Source: Fratercula arctica (Eukaryota > Chordata > Aves > Charadriiformes > Alcidae). From it: a stretch of DNA of 64,000 bases. Numbering within the stretch: position 1 is the first letter of the stretch; the number at the start of each line of letters is the position of its first letter. A program made the translations under genes and the position numbers. Where the stretch lies: positions 55,004,096 through 55,068,095 of the forward strand of contig CANTUZ010000003.1 in assembly GCA_947846985.1 (NCBI GenBank). Reading direction: 5' to 3'. The notes beneath the pieces are model-generated. The model did no database searches, had not been told where the DNA came from, and was given only the letters and a program-made list of their open reading frames with translations. Below are positions 25,248 through 36,466 of the stretch, one piece after another.

Positions 25248-27653
25248 GTAAGTAAAAACCTGTGTTCAGTGGGCAGATCATAGAGGCCTGGATGCTAAAT
25301 GGAGTGAGGAGTTGAAATGGGGCTCAACTAGCCATCTCCTAGTGAAGAAGTCGTTACTCAAGTGATCTCTTGGTTGCTCAAGTGCTTCTTCTAGGGCATT
25401 GTTCTGTTGGGATGAGTTTTCTTCATAGCAGAGATAACAAATGGGTTGTGGATTGAAGCTGTTGGGGGGTGGGAGGAGGCAGGGAATGCTACCCACTCCC
25501 CCGTAGGGATGGTCCTCTTCCCTCAGTGCACCCTGTGGTGCCTCCGCTTCCTGCTGCCAGTCTCAACCATTCTCCTCAAGGAACAGCTCAATTTCCACCT
25601 CTTGTGTTAGTTTCTGCTGCATAGGCCTGTCCCGCCCTTCGTTGGTCAGAAATCCTTTTATCCTTTTATGTTTATTCATAAATCTATCTTTAAAAATTTC
25701 ACTCTAAAATGGGTGGGAATGGAGAGATGATACTCTAAACGAAGTCAGGAAGGAGGAGAAAATACCTGATGATTTGAAGTAGTGTCAGATTTCATGTTGG
25801 TGTTCAGCTTCTGGATCAAGTAATAGAGAAAGCCTTTAAAAAGGCATGGATTTAATGATAATAATTAAAGTAGTTTTTGTTGAATAATTGTGGGTTGTTG
25901 CTTCAGTTGTACAGAAATTGTGTTCCTAGGATGCGTGATGAATAAGAGCTGAGAAGCTCCCTTTGAATGCAGGTAGTTACATGTGACCAAATGCATGATG
26001 TGTTGTGGACATAGATAGCGTTAGGAATTTGTATGCGAATAGGTTGTCTGAAAAGTCTCTGCTTTCCTTTGAAGTCATCTCATGTGGTTATGTGATGCTG
26101 GTGATTTAATCGGGATTTATTTTAGTGTTGTCAGTGGAACCAAGCCTAGATGGTAGCATAACTTATATGAAATGGAAACAATTCTATGGGTTTGCTCTCA
26201 AAGTAAAAAATGCCTTTATGGAGGCGATGCAGCATGTATTTTCTGGTAACAGTAGCTGAAAATGACACCATCCATAGAGACAAATAAAACCTGTCTGGTC
26301 AATCATTGAAAAGATAGTTCATCAAGTAAAGACTATATTCAGATATTCATAACTGTTTATATCCACCCCTCTGGACCGTACAGAGTCTGGTCCACGTGTC
26401 TTCAGGCAGATAAATAAAGGCAGAGAAGAGTTCTCTTTTAAATGCTCCGTGCAGAGAAATCACTCCACATAGAGGAGTAAATCATTTTAGCTCTACACTT
26501 CATGTTCCCGATTCATTCTTTATTTCATCTGGTTTGCAAAATCTATAAAAGGAGGAATAAGGTATGACACTGAGCACTGAGGCAACATAGGTGGTTGCTT
26601 TCAGTAAAGGAATGTTTGATTGAAGGTTTTTTGAGTTGGTTGATTTGCTTGTCGTTGTCATCATTATTTGAATCTTACGTTTGGGAGACCATTTGAGAAA
26701 TGATCCAGACACATCAAAGTAGCGGCTACCGGATTAAATTAACTGGGAAGTGTGTTGGTGCTGGCAATTGGAGCCACAGACAAAGGCTGTGAATGGCTGG
26801 CCCAGGTATTTGTGTATCAGAACTTTGGAGGTATCCAGCATAATCCATGGTAATACTGTTACTAATAGGAGGTCACCTGTATCAGATGTGTCAGATACCG
26901 ATCCTTTACATTTTATCATATTGCATCCCTTTTTACTAGCAGTAAGAGCTGCTGGAGTATAATATTACTGTAGCACAAGTATCCAGAGTAGTAACTTTCT
27001 GAAACCTCTGACAGCAGAATTTGAGACAATTTATAATGTAATTAGATTGTAAAGAATTCCAATTCAAAAACCCCAAACAAACAAAGCAGCAACAAAAAAA
27101 CCCCCCAACCCCTAAGTGACTTTTAATAAGGAAAGGAGCAAATGTTTCAGTATGGAGAAACAAAAGTATTTAATATGTTTTATGTTTATGAGGGGTACGC
27201 TGCTTAGGGCTCTTGACTGGCATCTATAGTTTGGTCTGGATGCTTTGTGGCAAACTGCATGAAGAAGGCGTTACAAAAGTGGGAACTGGAGCGGTCTGTT
27301 GTTTAGGAGCGGCTGTTTCTTACTGCAGAGCCGGCGTCTCCTCTCTCCGGGGGTGGGGGGGAAATAATAAATACTTGAAGTGAAAGTCCCAAGACGAATG
27401 CTTTGAGGCATGACGATTTCAATCGCCAGAGTGCAGCCATGGGAGCAGCAGAGCGGAGCCGCCGGCGCTGCCCGCACCCTGCCGGGCGGGACCGGGAGCG
27501 GGGCGGGACCGGTCCGGGAGCCGCCCCCGGGGCGGGAGCGCGGGAGCGGGGCGGTGGGAAGGCGGGAGCGGGGCGGCTGGCTTTCTGCTGGCTGTCCCCG
27601 GACTGTCCCCTCGGGCATCCCCCGCCGCGCAGACCGTGAGAAGGAAGTTTCTG

Positions 27654-27671
27654 ATGATCAGTGTAACGTAA
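27654..27671 (+). other. Short uORF before AKAP12 beta ATG
   Basis: Five codons (MISVT) and a TAA end only three bases before the beta ATG at 27675. The frame differs from no annotated peptide I know. It would lie in the beta leader if transcription starts in the GC block. Translation is inferred. Confidence 0.4.
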
Positions 27672-27674
27672 GAG

Positions 27675-27699
27675 ATGCTGGGGACCGTCACGATGGCGG
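27675..27699 (+). CDS. AKAP12: AKAP12 beta-specific first exon (coding part)
   Basis: This 25-nt coding exon gives MLGTVTMA plus the first base of a split codon, followed by a GTAAGG donor. Joined in phase 1 to the giant exon at 36467 it reads MLGTVTMAV-GQ. I recall the human beta isoform as starting MLGTITITV-GQ, so length, phase and sequence agree. The predicted beta protein is 1937 residues and lacks the myristoylated alpha N-terminus, so membrane targeting should differ. A GC-rich promoter lies just upstream. It is far too short to be found by ORF length; the call rests on the match to the known beta N-terminus and the exact splice phase. Confidence 0.88.
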
Positions 27700-27773
27700 G
27701 TAAGGCCGGGCAGTGCGGCACCGCCGACGTGCGGGCGCGCTCAGTTGTGTTTATTTTGCTCTCTGTTGAGTAG

Positions 27774-27789
27774 CGTGTGTGTGTGTGTC

Positions 27790-27824
<35 letters not shown>
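27774..27824 (+). repeat. Compound (GT)n-(GA)n microsatellite
   Basis: A GT run, interrupted by TCT, passes directly into an eleven-unit GA run. It lies about 75 bp downstream of the beta exon donor. The alternating GT part has Z-DNA potential and the GA part triplex potential. Confidence 0.9.
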
Positions 27825-27826
<2 letters not shown>

Positions 27827-27898
27827 TACATCTGGGGACTTTTCTGCTGCAGCAGTTCTGTGACTCGCTGTGGTCTGCATGCCGGAGTGCTCCTCCGG

Positions 27899-27953
27899 CG
27901 ACTCGGTGATCTGAAAGGTCCCTTCCAACCTAGACAATTCTATAATTCTGTGA
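27899..27953 (+). mobile_element. CR1 LINE 3'-end fragment
   Basis: A short 3'-terminal CR1 scrap with GGTCCCTTCCAACCTAGAC followed by ATTCTATAATTCTGTG. It is in + orientation, heavily 5'-truncated, and lies in AKAP12 intron 2 just after the GT/GA repeat. Confidence 0.75.
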
Positions 27954-30900
27954 AAGTATTGTTTTATTTACTCCAGGTTTCCTGGCGGTGTCTTAGGGAT
28001 TAAAAGGTGCGGCTTAAATATTTTTATCGTAGTGTGAACCTTTTCCAAGCTGAAGGTTGCCGAAACTTTAAAATTTCTTGTCACCTCAGTCGGACAGTTG
28101 ATGCAGTACTTGGAATACAAGGTTTTGATAAATGTGAAGCTGCTAACTAGGTTTTTTTCAGCAGAGGCAGAATATGACATAGTGTCTGAAATTGAGGAAC
28201 AGAAGGAAAAGATAGTGACCGTGTTGATGATACTATTTTATATTAATCAAGCAATAATGCAGTAAATTTCTTAAGAGCTAAATTTGGTGAAATTGAAGGA
28301 AGTGTAGAAGTTAGCATCAATTATAAGTTTTAAAAATATTTGCATGAGAGAAACGAAGCTGTTACTTTATAGCTGTTTTAATTTTAATGAAGCAAAATCC
28401 AGAGGAGATGAACACACATCGTGGCAGGGGTGTGTATACATGCGTGTGCAGTGGGATCCCAGCCTGTGATATCAAAACCTTGATGTTATGTGTGTTGAAC
28501 TCTGTACATCTTATTTAAGAAAGTAGTGCATGAGCCGCTGAAGCGTGAGAGCTCACACCATAAACTAGTGGGGCTTTCTGAAAAGGTAACAGTGTTTGGA
28601 TGAGCAAAGAATTAAAGGGAAAAAACAGTATCTTGCACTGCTGGTTTTGCATAAACTTATGTCTTTCTCTGCGAACAAAGTGGTGTTATGAAATTTAAAT
28701 AAACAAACCCCACTTTTTTCCTAAAGATAACTAATTTGCATCAGAACTTCTCTCAGATTGATGATGTATGTCTTTAGCAATCTAGGAAATCTTTTTTATT
28801 TCGTTGTATTAATAATTATTTACTTGCTTAGATCTTATTTGCTAGAGCTAGTGAATTCAACAAATAGTGGGGGTTTATTCATGCAAAATACTTTAGCGTT
28901 ACAATAGGTATTGACAACAAAGCCTGTAGAAGTCTGTCTCCGTTTGGAGCAGACCCTGGGGAGGACTGTACGTGATTTGAATCAGTTAGTAGGGGAGGAG
29001 ATATCCTACCGCTGTTTACAATAGGGTTTTCATTAAACTCGATGTTTAATGAGCTTATCACATGCTGAGTCTTTTTCCTCAAGGGTTCTCTATTTTTTTA
29101 TTTCCTTTTATTGTTAGTAATTAAAGGTTAAACTGTTTTTCAAAAGCAATCTCTTTATAGAGTTGCACAGTTTGATCGTTTGAGGTTTTCCTTATTTAAT
29201 AATTCTTGTGGAAACCTGAATTTTCACTGCAGCACAACCGGTTCTGTAGTACATTTTTCAGTAACTGCATGTAGCTGGTAGTACAGGTCACCATTTCTTT
29301 GAAGGGACAGAGTACTTCTCCTTATTGGTATGCAGGAGTATCTTAAGCTATCCTGGGTCTAATTTGTGCAGATGCAGCTACATCTCCTTTGTGGTGAGTT
29401 TGTCTGGGATGCTCATGTTACTCTTTATGCAGCTGTTTTGATAAAGAAAATTTTCAGTCTGTTTTTCATTGTGCATTTTCATTAATCATTTGGGGTTCTC
29501 AAAATGTCCCAATACTTACTCACCTATATTGCTTATCCTGTCCTTGTTCCTAGCGAAACAAATTTTTAAAAATTTTTTTTTTCCTCAAATACCCAAGTGC
29601 TAGCATTGCATCTGTCTTATGCTTGGTGAATACATTTTGTTTTAAAAAGCAGAACCAAGTCACTGAATGTGAGACATGGACAGCTTGGGTAACCATGAAA
29701 TTTCATAAATATTTGCAGCATGCCGGTTTGGTTCCCAAGCAGAACAGCTGGACTGGTTTGAGAGCAGTTTATTATTATGAGTTCATTTAATGAAGACTTT
29801 AACTATAGTAACTGTATATCCAAGCCATGGCTAATGACTCTTCTGGTTTAAAAACAAACACAACAACTTTAGAAGAACTTTACTATTTTTTGATTTTTAG
29901 TGCTATTTCTTGAAACATTGAAATGAAAGAAGAAATATCTTAAAATCTTGAATGAATGAAGAGCATAACTTCTCTTGCTGGAATTTGAGAAGTTAGTCTC
30001 TAGGTTGGGGCAGACAAGTCCAGCTAAAGCAAAAAGTTCTAAAAATAAAAGGTTTGTGAGGAATGTTATAACCTCATATGAAAGTAACTTAAAAGAAAGC
30101 ACAATCATTTCCGCTGTGATGCTATGTACGATGTTCTTTTCTGGGGAACGTTGCTTAAGGAATTCTGAGCCATGAAAAATTGCAGCTATTTCGCAACGTT
30201 TTCCTCTTTTTTTTTTTTCTTTTTTTTTCTATTTTTAAAAATGGACGCAAAAGTATGTGAAATTTTTAAACTTAACTCTTCAGTTGCCACCCAAGTACTA
30301 GAGAACTTAATGGTATTTGTTTTTAACGCTTTGAAGAACACGATTTGAAAACCTATGAATTCTGTGTATGCATTGTGAAATTTAGTGTGCAATAATATCT
30401 GTAAATCCTTCCTCATTAATTATTCTGAAAGAAACCCCTCCCTGCAATTAACACAACAAATCAGTCCTTGGAAATAATTGAGTGAGTAGAACAGGGAAGG
30501 AAGTAGTGTTTTCAATGAAAGAAGTATTTGGTACGTTGAAGTGGAAACAAATATTGTGAATGGGAGGGAAAGGAAGGAAGAATTTGTGAAATATATTGTC
30601 AAGAAGCAGCAGTGCCACAGACTTGAAATCCCATAGTTAAAAAAAATAATAAAATTGTTAGAAGTGTAACACCTGGACGTATTTCTGCTTAATTTTGTTA
30701 CTGCAAAGTGAGTGGGGTGTTTGTTTGATTTATTAAAACCAGCCTCTTGAAACTTAAGGTCAAAAGAGTCAGGATTTGTGGTGTAATGTCCAATTCTTAC
30801 ACTAGCAATTAAAAAAAAAAGGCTTTTAGGTTTTCATTGCAATATAGTCAATTTCATTAGTAATTCCAAATACATACTTCATTCTAGATAAATCTGTTCA

Positions 30901-32570
30901 GTGTAGTTTTTTCATAGATGTTGTCATTTTGGACTGTGCTTTGTTTTTTAATTATTGCTTCTCCATTTTTATCAGTTTTTACCCTTTCTTGACTTTGCCA
31001 TTAAACATTTCTGCTAATAATTAGAGGAACTGTGCAATTAAGGAAAAGCTACATTTAACAAATAAAAGCTTGGTATATCCTGGACACTCAGTTCAAATTC
31101 ATTTTTTTAACCACCTTCTCCTGTTTCAGTGTCATGTGAGCTTTAGAGCAGTAGGTGTTTTTTTTTTTAACAATTTGTGTTTGTGGCAAACCTTGATACA
31201 ACAGAGGCAACTGATTGAAAAATACACCTTCAGTCTTATGGCTTCAGTGTTAGTTTAAGCTCATGCAGACCTACTGAGAGTATTGTGTATGTGACTGAAA
31301 GCACGATTTGGCCCTAAATACTTAAATATTGAATAAATGAAAAGAGCCCAAAGTCCTCTGGAGCCTCTTGGTGGCCAGTGGAGTTTGTGAGGCGGGCACT
31401 GGCTCTGTGTGACATCCATCTGAGAGACTGAGAATGTTGGGAATTCATGGAAAAAATCCAGCGCCGTGCTGCAAATCCTTAGGGGGAAAAGTCAACCAGC
31501 TCCAGATGTTGACATGGTTGACTGCGAGCACATGAAGTGCTGTGGGTTTAACTCTTGCAGTCAGAGTGCTTTTTTTTTTTAAACCCTCTGGCAACTACCA
31601 GGGGAGAAACACATTTTCACTTCTGGAGACAGACGAGATGATGGGATCACTTAAGTTGCACTGGCGACAGTGTCTTTCAGCCTATTAAAAGAGAAGTGTT
31701 ATTTATTCATTTCATTTTTAATGGGATGGATCAGGAATTCAGTCATTCTGAAAATACTAATTTTCCAACTTCTGATAAAACAGAAATAAATTCTTACCAT
31801 GGACTAAGCTACCTATGAAATTGTGAAATCAAGCACTTCTGATTCCCTAAGATTATCAATCTCATAAGTTTGTTTCAGAATAAAACAGAACACTTGCAGT
31901 TGTTAAAACACAAGAAGCACCTTGATTCAATTAAATGTTTGAAAGCTTAACTGGTACGTAAGCAGTTAAAATAGAATTTCAGCTTTAGTTCTTAGCCACA
32001 GTGGATTTAAAGAGCAAAGTGGATCAATTTTATGATATCACCTTTGATTTGTATTGCTGCCTCTGGATGTTTTTTTATTGTATTGTTTTCCTTGATTAGC
32101 CCATAGATGGTGAAGCCCTTCTCAGAACAGACCTAAACAAATTGTATTCATAGCAGTGTTTTACTAGATTTTATTTTTTTTTTCTGGGAGGTATTTTGAT
32201 GAGGCTCTCCTGTGTTTTAAAGATGCTTTCAAATTGTATGAATTCATTCAGAAAGTGCTGGTTTTCTTGCCAAAATACCAGTGGCAGTGACACGCTACAG
32301 TACTCTGAACGACAACACCTTGTATAAATAACTTCCAAAGCTTTCAAAGTGGAGTTACTCATGGTTTGCTTTGCATTCAGAAGTGCACTAACAATGTTTG
32401 GGCACCAAGAATGTCATTAATAAAAATGTCATTAAAGAATCCGACTGCTAAATATAAACTTCAGTGTGTAAAGTTGACTTCTCCGATCTTCTGTTTCTTT
32501 TGAGCCCCACTGGATATAAAAATGCTGGCACCATGCAGGCAAACTCCTGAATGGCATCTCTCTCCTCAAA

Positions 32571-33077
32571 TCATAGAGTCATAGAATTTTCATGGTTGGA
32601 AAAGACCTTTGAGATCGAGTCCAACCATACACACAAAAAAACCCCCCCCTACCATCTCTGCCACCAGAGCATGCCCTGAAGTGCCAAATCTACACGTTTC
32701 TTAAATACCTCTAGGGATGGTGACTCAACCACCTCCCTGGGCAGGCTGTTCCAGTGCCTGACCACTCCTTCAGTAAAGTAATTCTTCCTAATATCTAATC
32801 TAAACCTCCCCTGCCGCAACTTCAGACCGTTTCCTCTGGTCCTGTCATTATTCACTTGGGAGAAGAGGCCAACACCCACCTCTCTACAGCCTCCTTTCAG
32901 GTAGTTGTAGAGGGCAATGAGGTCTCCCCTCAGCCTCCTCTTCTCCAAACTAAACATGCCCAGCTCCCTCAGCCTCTCCTCATATGACTTGGTCTCCAGA
33001 CCCCTCACCAGCTTGGTAGCTCTCCTCTGGACACGCTCCATTACTTCAGTGTCCCTCTTGTACAGAGGGGCCCAGAA
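32571..33077 (-). mobile_element. CR1 LINE, 5'-truncated, minus strand
   Basis: The left end (TCATAGAGTCATAGAAT then GTTGGAAAAGACCTTTGAGAT) is the reverse complement of the CR1 3' end. The minus strand keeps an open frame of 130 codons (32649-33041) for the C-terminal part of CR1 ORF2 downstream of the reverse transcriptase core, including [13 protein letters not shown] and [16 protein letters not shown]. It differs from the corresponding part of the CR1 at 61.0-62.0 kb at only a few residues, so both come from the same young subfamily. It is inserted in AKAP12 intron 2, antisense to the gene. Confidence 0.92.
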
Positions 33078-35299
33078 ATGCTGAGGAAGGGCATCAGAAA
33101 TTCAGTTTAAAAGACTCTTCTAGCGATTTAAATGGGAACGAAGCAGACAAAGTAGAGACTGGGAGTGAGAGCTGCAGGTCACTTAACACAGAGCTTGGAT
33201 GTCAACTGTTACCTTGGGGATGAAATACCTTCTGGACAGGTTAAATGCTTTTTGTTGTGGAACTGAAGGGGTAGTGCCTGGACTAAGTCTACAAGAATGC
33301 GCACTGTGCGCTATGAGGGAGTGATGGAAATGTGACGTGTAGCATAGTTGCAGCTTTTCAGACTGGTATTAAAAGTATGCGTTGAGTTAGTCAATATTTT
33401 TATTAGTTTATCCTTTTGCAATTTATTCAACGAAGTATTGCAAAGTAGCATGTTTGCTGGTCTCGCAAGGAAGACTGTCATCCTGATGTAGCAGTTTTGA
33501 AAGCTTATCACTGTGCCTCTAAACTCTGTGTTCTCTACTTTTATGGTAGCGTTTGCTATCTTAATACATACCCAGAGCTGCAGATTTTGTAGTAGTTATT
33601 CAGCTCTTCTCACCTGCAAAGCATTTTACAGATACTGAGTCTTTGTCTTGGGGTGTTACGAACATATCAATTTATAACTAGAATAAGCGAATATCCTTTG
33701 AATGCTTATCATGAATATGAAGACATGCCTTTTATACACCAGTCTTGCATCTTATCTTTCATTTTGGAAATAGAATACGTGACTCATTCATGTTCTGTAT
33801 ATCATTCCCCTCTTAGAGTAATCCTGTTCACTTGTAAATCCCTGAAACTCCACTTAAACACTAAATTCGTGTTCTAGGAATTAAAAAAAAAAAAAAAAAA
33901 AGAAATGCTGCCTCAACTGTAACTTTTTATATTTTTTTGAAATCTCAGAATTTTTTTAAATGGTAAGCATGCATTCCTGGGGTCTGTTTGCAAGAGGAAA
34001 GGGGAACCCCTCGAAAACTGTGTCTGTCTCTAGCTGCCCACCAGTTGCCTGCAATGAGTCACAAGTGTCTTTTTGAGCTCTCCTCCACTCCTGCTGCCGT
34101 CCTCCTTCTGGTCTTTCCCACTTAGACCTAGCATTCCCCACTAGCTCTCAGCCCCATTTTTTGCTCTACCTTTGTCTGAATTGTGTCAGATGGAGACCGA
34201 GATTTCCGTATGTCTAAAGGTAAGCATGTTAGCACTAATGCAGGATTGAGGAAGAACAGAAGAGAGACTTTAGACCTTGTTTCCGCCAGAGATGCTAATA
34301 GGCCTGGCTTGTAAACAAATTATTTAACATTATTTAACACATTTAATTTTATAGCTGGTCAGCCAGAAAAATACTTGTAGACAGAGGGAAGAAATATCAC
34401 CTTCTTCACCCAGGAAAAAGAGAAGAGTTCATATACCTCTATCTATTTAGAATATATTAAAGATTATAGACTATATTAAAGTACCTGTTACTAGATAATA
34501 AAATATGTGATATGTACCCTAATGTTTGAAGAAATGTCTCTGACTTTTTGAATTCCCATTAAGCTATGATAAGCTTTCTGTTAAATTACATAGTTTTGCA
34601 GAAATGACAATGAATTTCTGGACCTAAGAATAAAGTGGTTCCTGGCCTTATCCTTGTATTGTCTCAGCATACAACTACATAAAGTTTGATTCATAAGAGT
34701 CCAAAAATATTAATAAAATAAGCACATCAGTTTTTCTTTGGTAACCATCTTAAAATGAAAGAAAGTTCAAAAGTGTTATTGCTGCTTCTAGCTGTGCTTA
34801 CAGCCTTACTTCCCTTCACTGACTGAAATGTTCTTGCAGTAAGTTAGTCTTGCTTCTGGAGCGTTCTGGTGCTTGCAAAAGGGATATTACCAATGGAGTA
34901 ATAATCCTGGCTTTTTCAGAAAAATGTCCATTTCTTACTGCGCTCCCTCACAAATCACTTGGTTGGAACATCTCTGTTTTAAAATGTTCAGGGAGTTAGG
35001 GTGTTATCGGAGGTCAGACTTTTAAGTGAATTAGGAGTTAACAATTAAAGGAAATAATTTTAAACTGTTAGATAAAGGGAAAAATAAAGAGCTTTGCTTA
35101 TGTCAACTGAGAAACAACAACCATTAGGCTGCTGATAGTGAATATAAACATAATTTGCCCTCTACATAGCTATTAGAAGCCCGTATACTTTTAGATTTAG
35201 TTTTGCTTAGTATTTAGTTGTGTTTCAGCCTTACCTAGACTGTATTGTCTATGTGCTTATGAAGATGCTGTTCTTCTCAAAGGGGACATAGGCAAGGAG

Positions 35300-35395
35300 A
35301 ATCAAGGAAGCATCTAGGCTGGAAGGGACGTCTGGAGATCAGGTGGTCCTGCCCCTGCGCAAAGCAGGGCCAACTGCAGAGTTAGATCCAAATTA
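35300..35395 (-). mobile_element. CR1 LINE fragment, minus strand
   Basis: GGCTGGAAGGGACGTCTGGAGAT followed by GGTCCTGCCCCTGC and AAAGCAGGGCCAACTG is the reverse complement of an older CR1 3' region. It is about 95 bp, divergent, in AKAP12 intron 2. Confidence 0.65.
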
Positions 35396-36466
35396 AAAGA
35401 TGGATCAAATAAAAACTAAATCGCTTCGGGGAATTCAGTGACGCGTGTACTTTTGAAAGCTGTGTCCTGCATCCCTTTGGGCATCTAAGTAGCACACGTA
35501 CAACTTAAGAAAGGGGGCATGCCTTCTCCCAGGATGTTGCTGTTTAACATTGATTTTTCCTTTTTTTTTTTTTTTTTTATTTTGTGGTTGTCTTAGCATT
35601 CCAACAAGCTTGGTCAGAGAGAACAGCACGCTCACTCATACCCTTGCACTTTCACCTGTTGTAGAAAATCAGGGGTCAAGAACAATGTTAAACTGGAAAT
35701 CCTGGCAGTATCCAGGCCCAAGAATCTTTTGGTGTCTTAAACGTGCCATAGATTTTATGATTTGTGATCTTTAAAACAAATCTGTTGTAATGTAACTGGC
35801 TTGGGGATTACAGGTTTTCAGAGAAATACAAAATTTGCCATGGGTGTTAATCACATCTTCCTATTCTTCTGGGACAGAGCTGTAAAATGAGCTTTTCTTT
35901 TCTTGTCATCATTTTAGGTCAACACTTTTCAATTTTATTTTTTTTCTTTTCCCTCATAGGTCTCTCTGCATGGGCTTTCATTTTCTATTCACTGAGCTTT
36001 GCTTCAGGAATAATTACCTATATTGTTATGTATATTCTTTGAGTAATGATAGAATAGAACTAATTTTTTTCTCACGTTAAGTTTACCTTAAAGTAAAAAA
36101 CAAACTAACAAAAAAACCACTCCACCCCCCCAAAAAAATACAACAAAAATCCTTCAAAAGAAGGAAAGACAACGCAGTAATATAAACTCAAAAAGCACAT
36201 TTACAAATAAACTTTGGAAAGATCCATGATATGAGAAAGGAAAGGAATTAAGGAATTATAGTAATCCTAGAACAAAAGTTAGTCCTTAAAAAAAAGTTAA
36301 TAGTAGCACATAGAAAAGGCACACAGATAATAGAACCTGTCTGTTTAGGAAAGTTTTATTAAAAATGCAAAAGATTATATATATTTATATACAGATATAA
36401 TATAACATTAAATTGAGAAGGGAACTAACTCATTTTCTTCTCTTTTTTTTTTTTTTCTTAAAACAG

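Larger units (their letters stand above)
27400..27720 (+). promoter_or_regulatory. Internal CpG-rich promoter for AKAP12 beta
   Basis: A compact GC- and CpG-rich block of about 300 bp stands out in an AT-rich intron. It holds several GGGCGG/GGGCGGG-type Sp1 boxes and directly precedes a short ATG exon that matches the mammalian beta N-terminus. A GAAGTGAAAG box (IRF/ETS-like) lies just upstream near 27376. Mammalian AKAP12 beta is likewise made from an internal promoter. The start site is not visible. Confidence 0.75.
25248..36466 (+). other. AKAP12 intron 2, containing the beta promoter
   Basis: The 11.2-kb intron runs from the GTAAGT donor to an acceptor with a T-rich tract ending TTAAAACAG. 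It contains the beta promoter and first exon at about 27.4-27.7 kb, a GT/GA microsatellite, and CR1 fragments at 27.9, 32.6 and 35.3 kb. The rest is AT-rich, with no further coding exon visible. Confidence 0.75.

Noticed and set aside
27403..27703. GC-rich open frames across the beta promoter
   Set aside because: They reflect base composition. The frame that matches known AKAP12 beta starts only at 27675.
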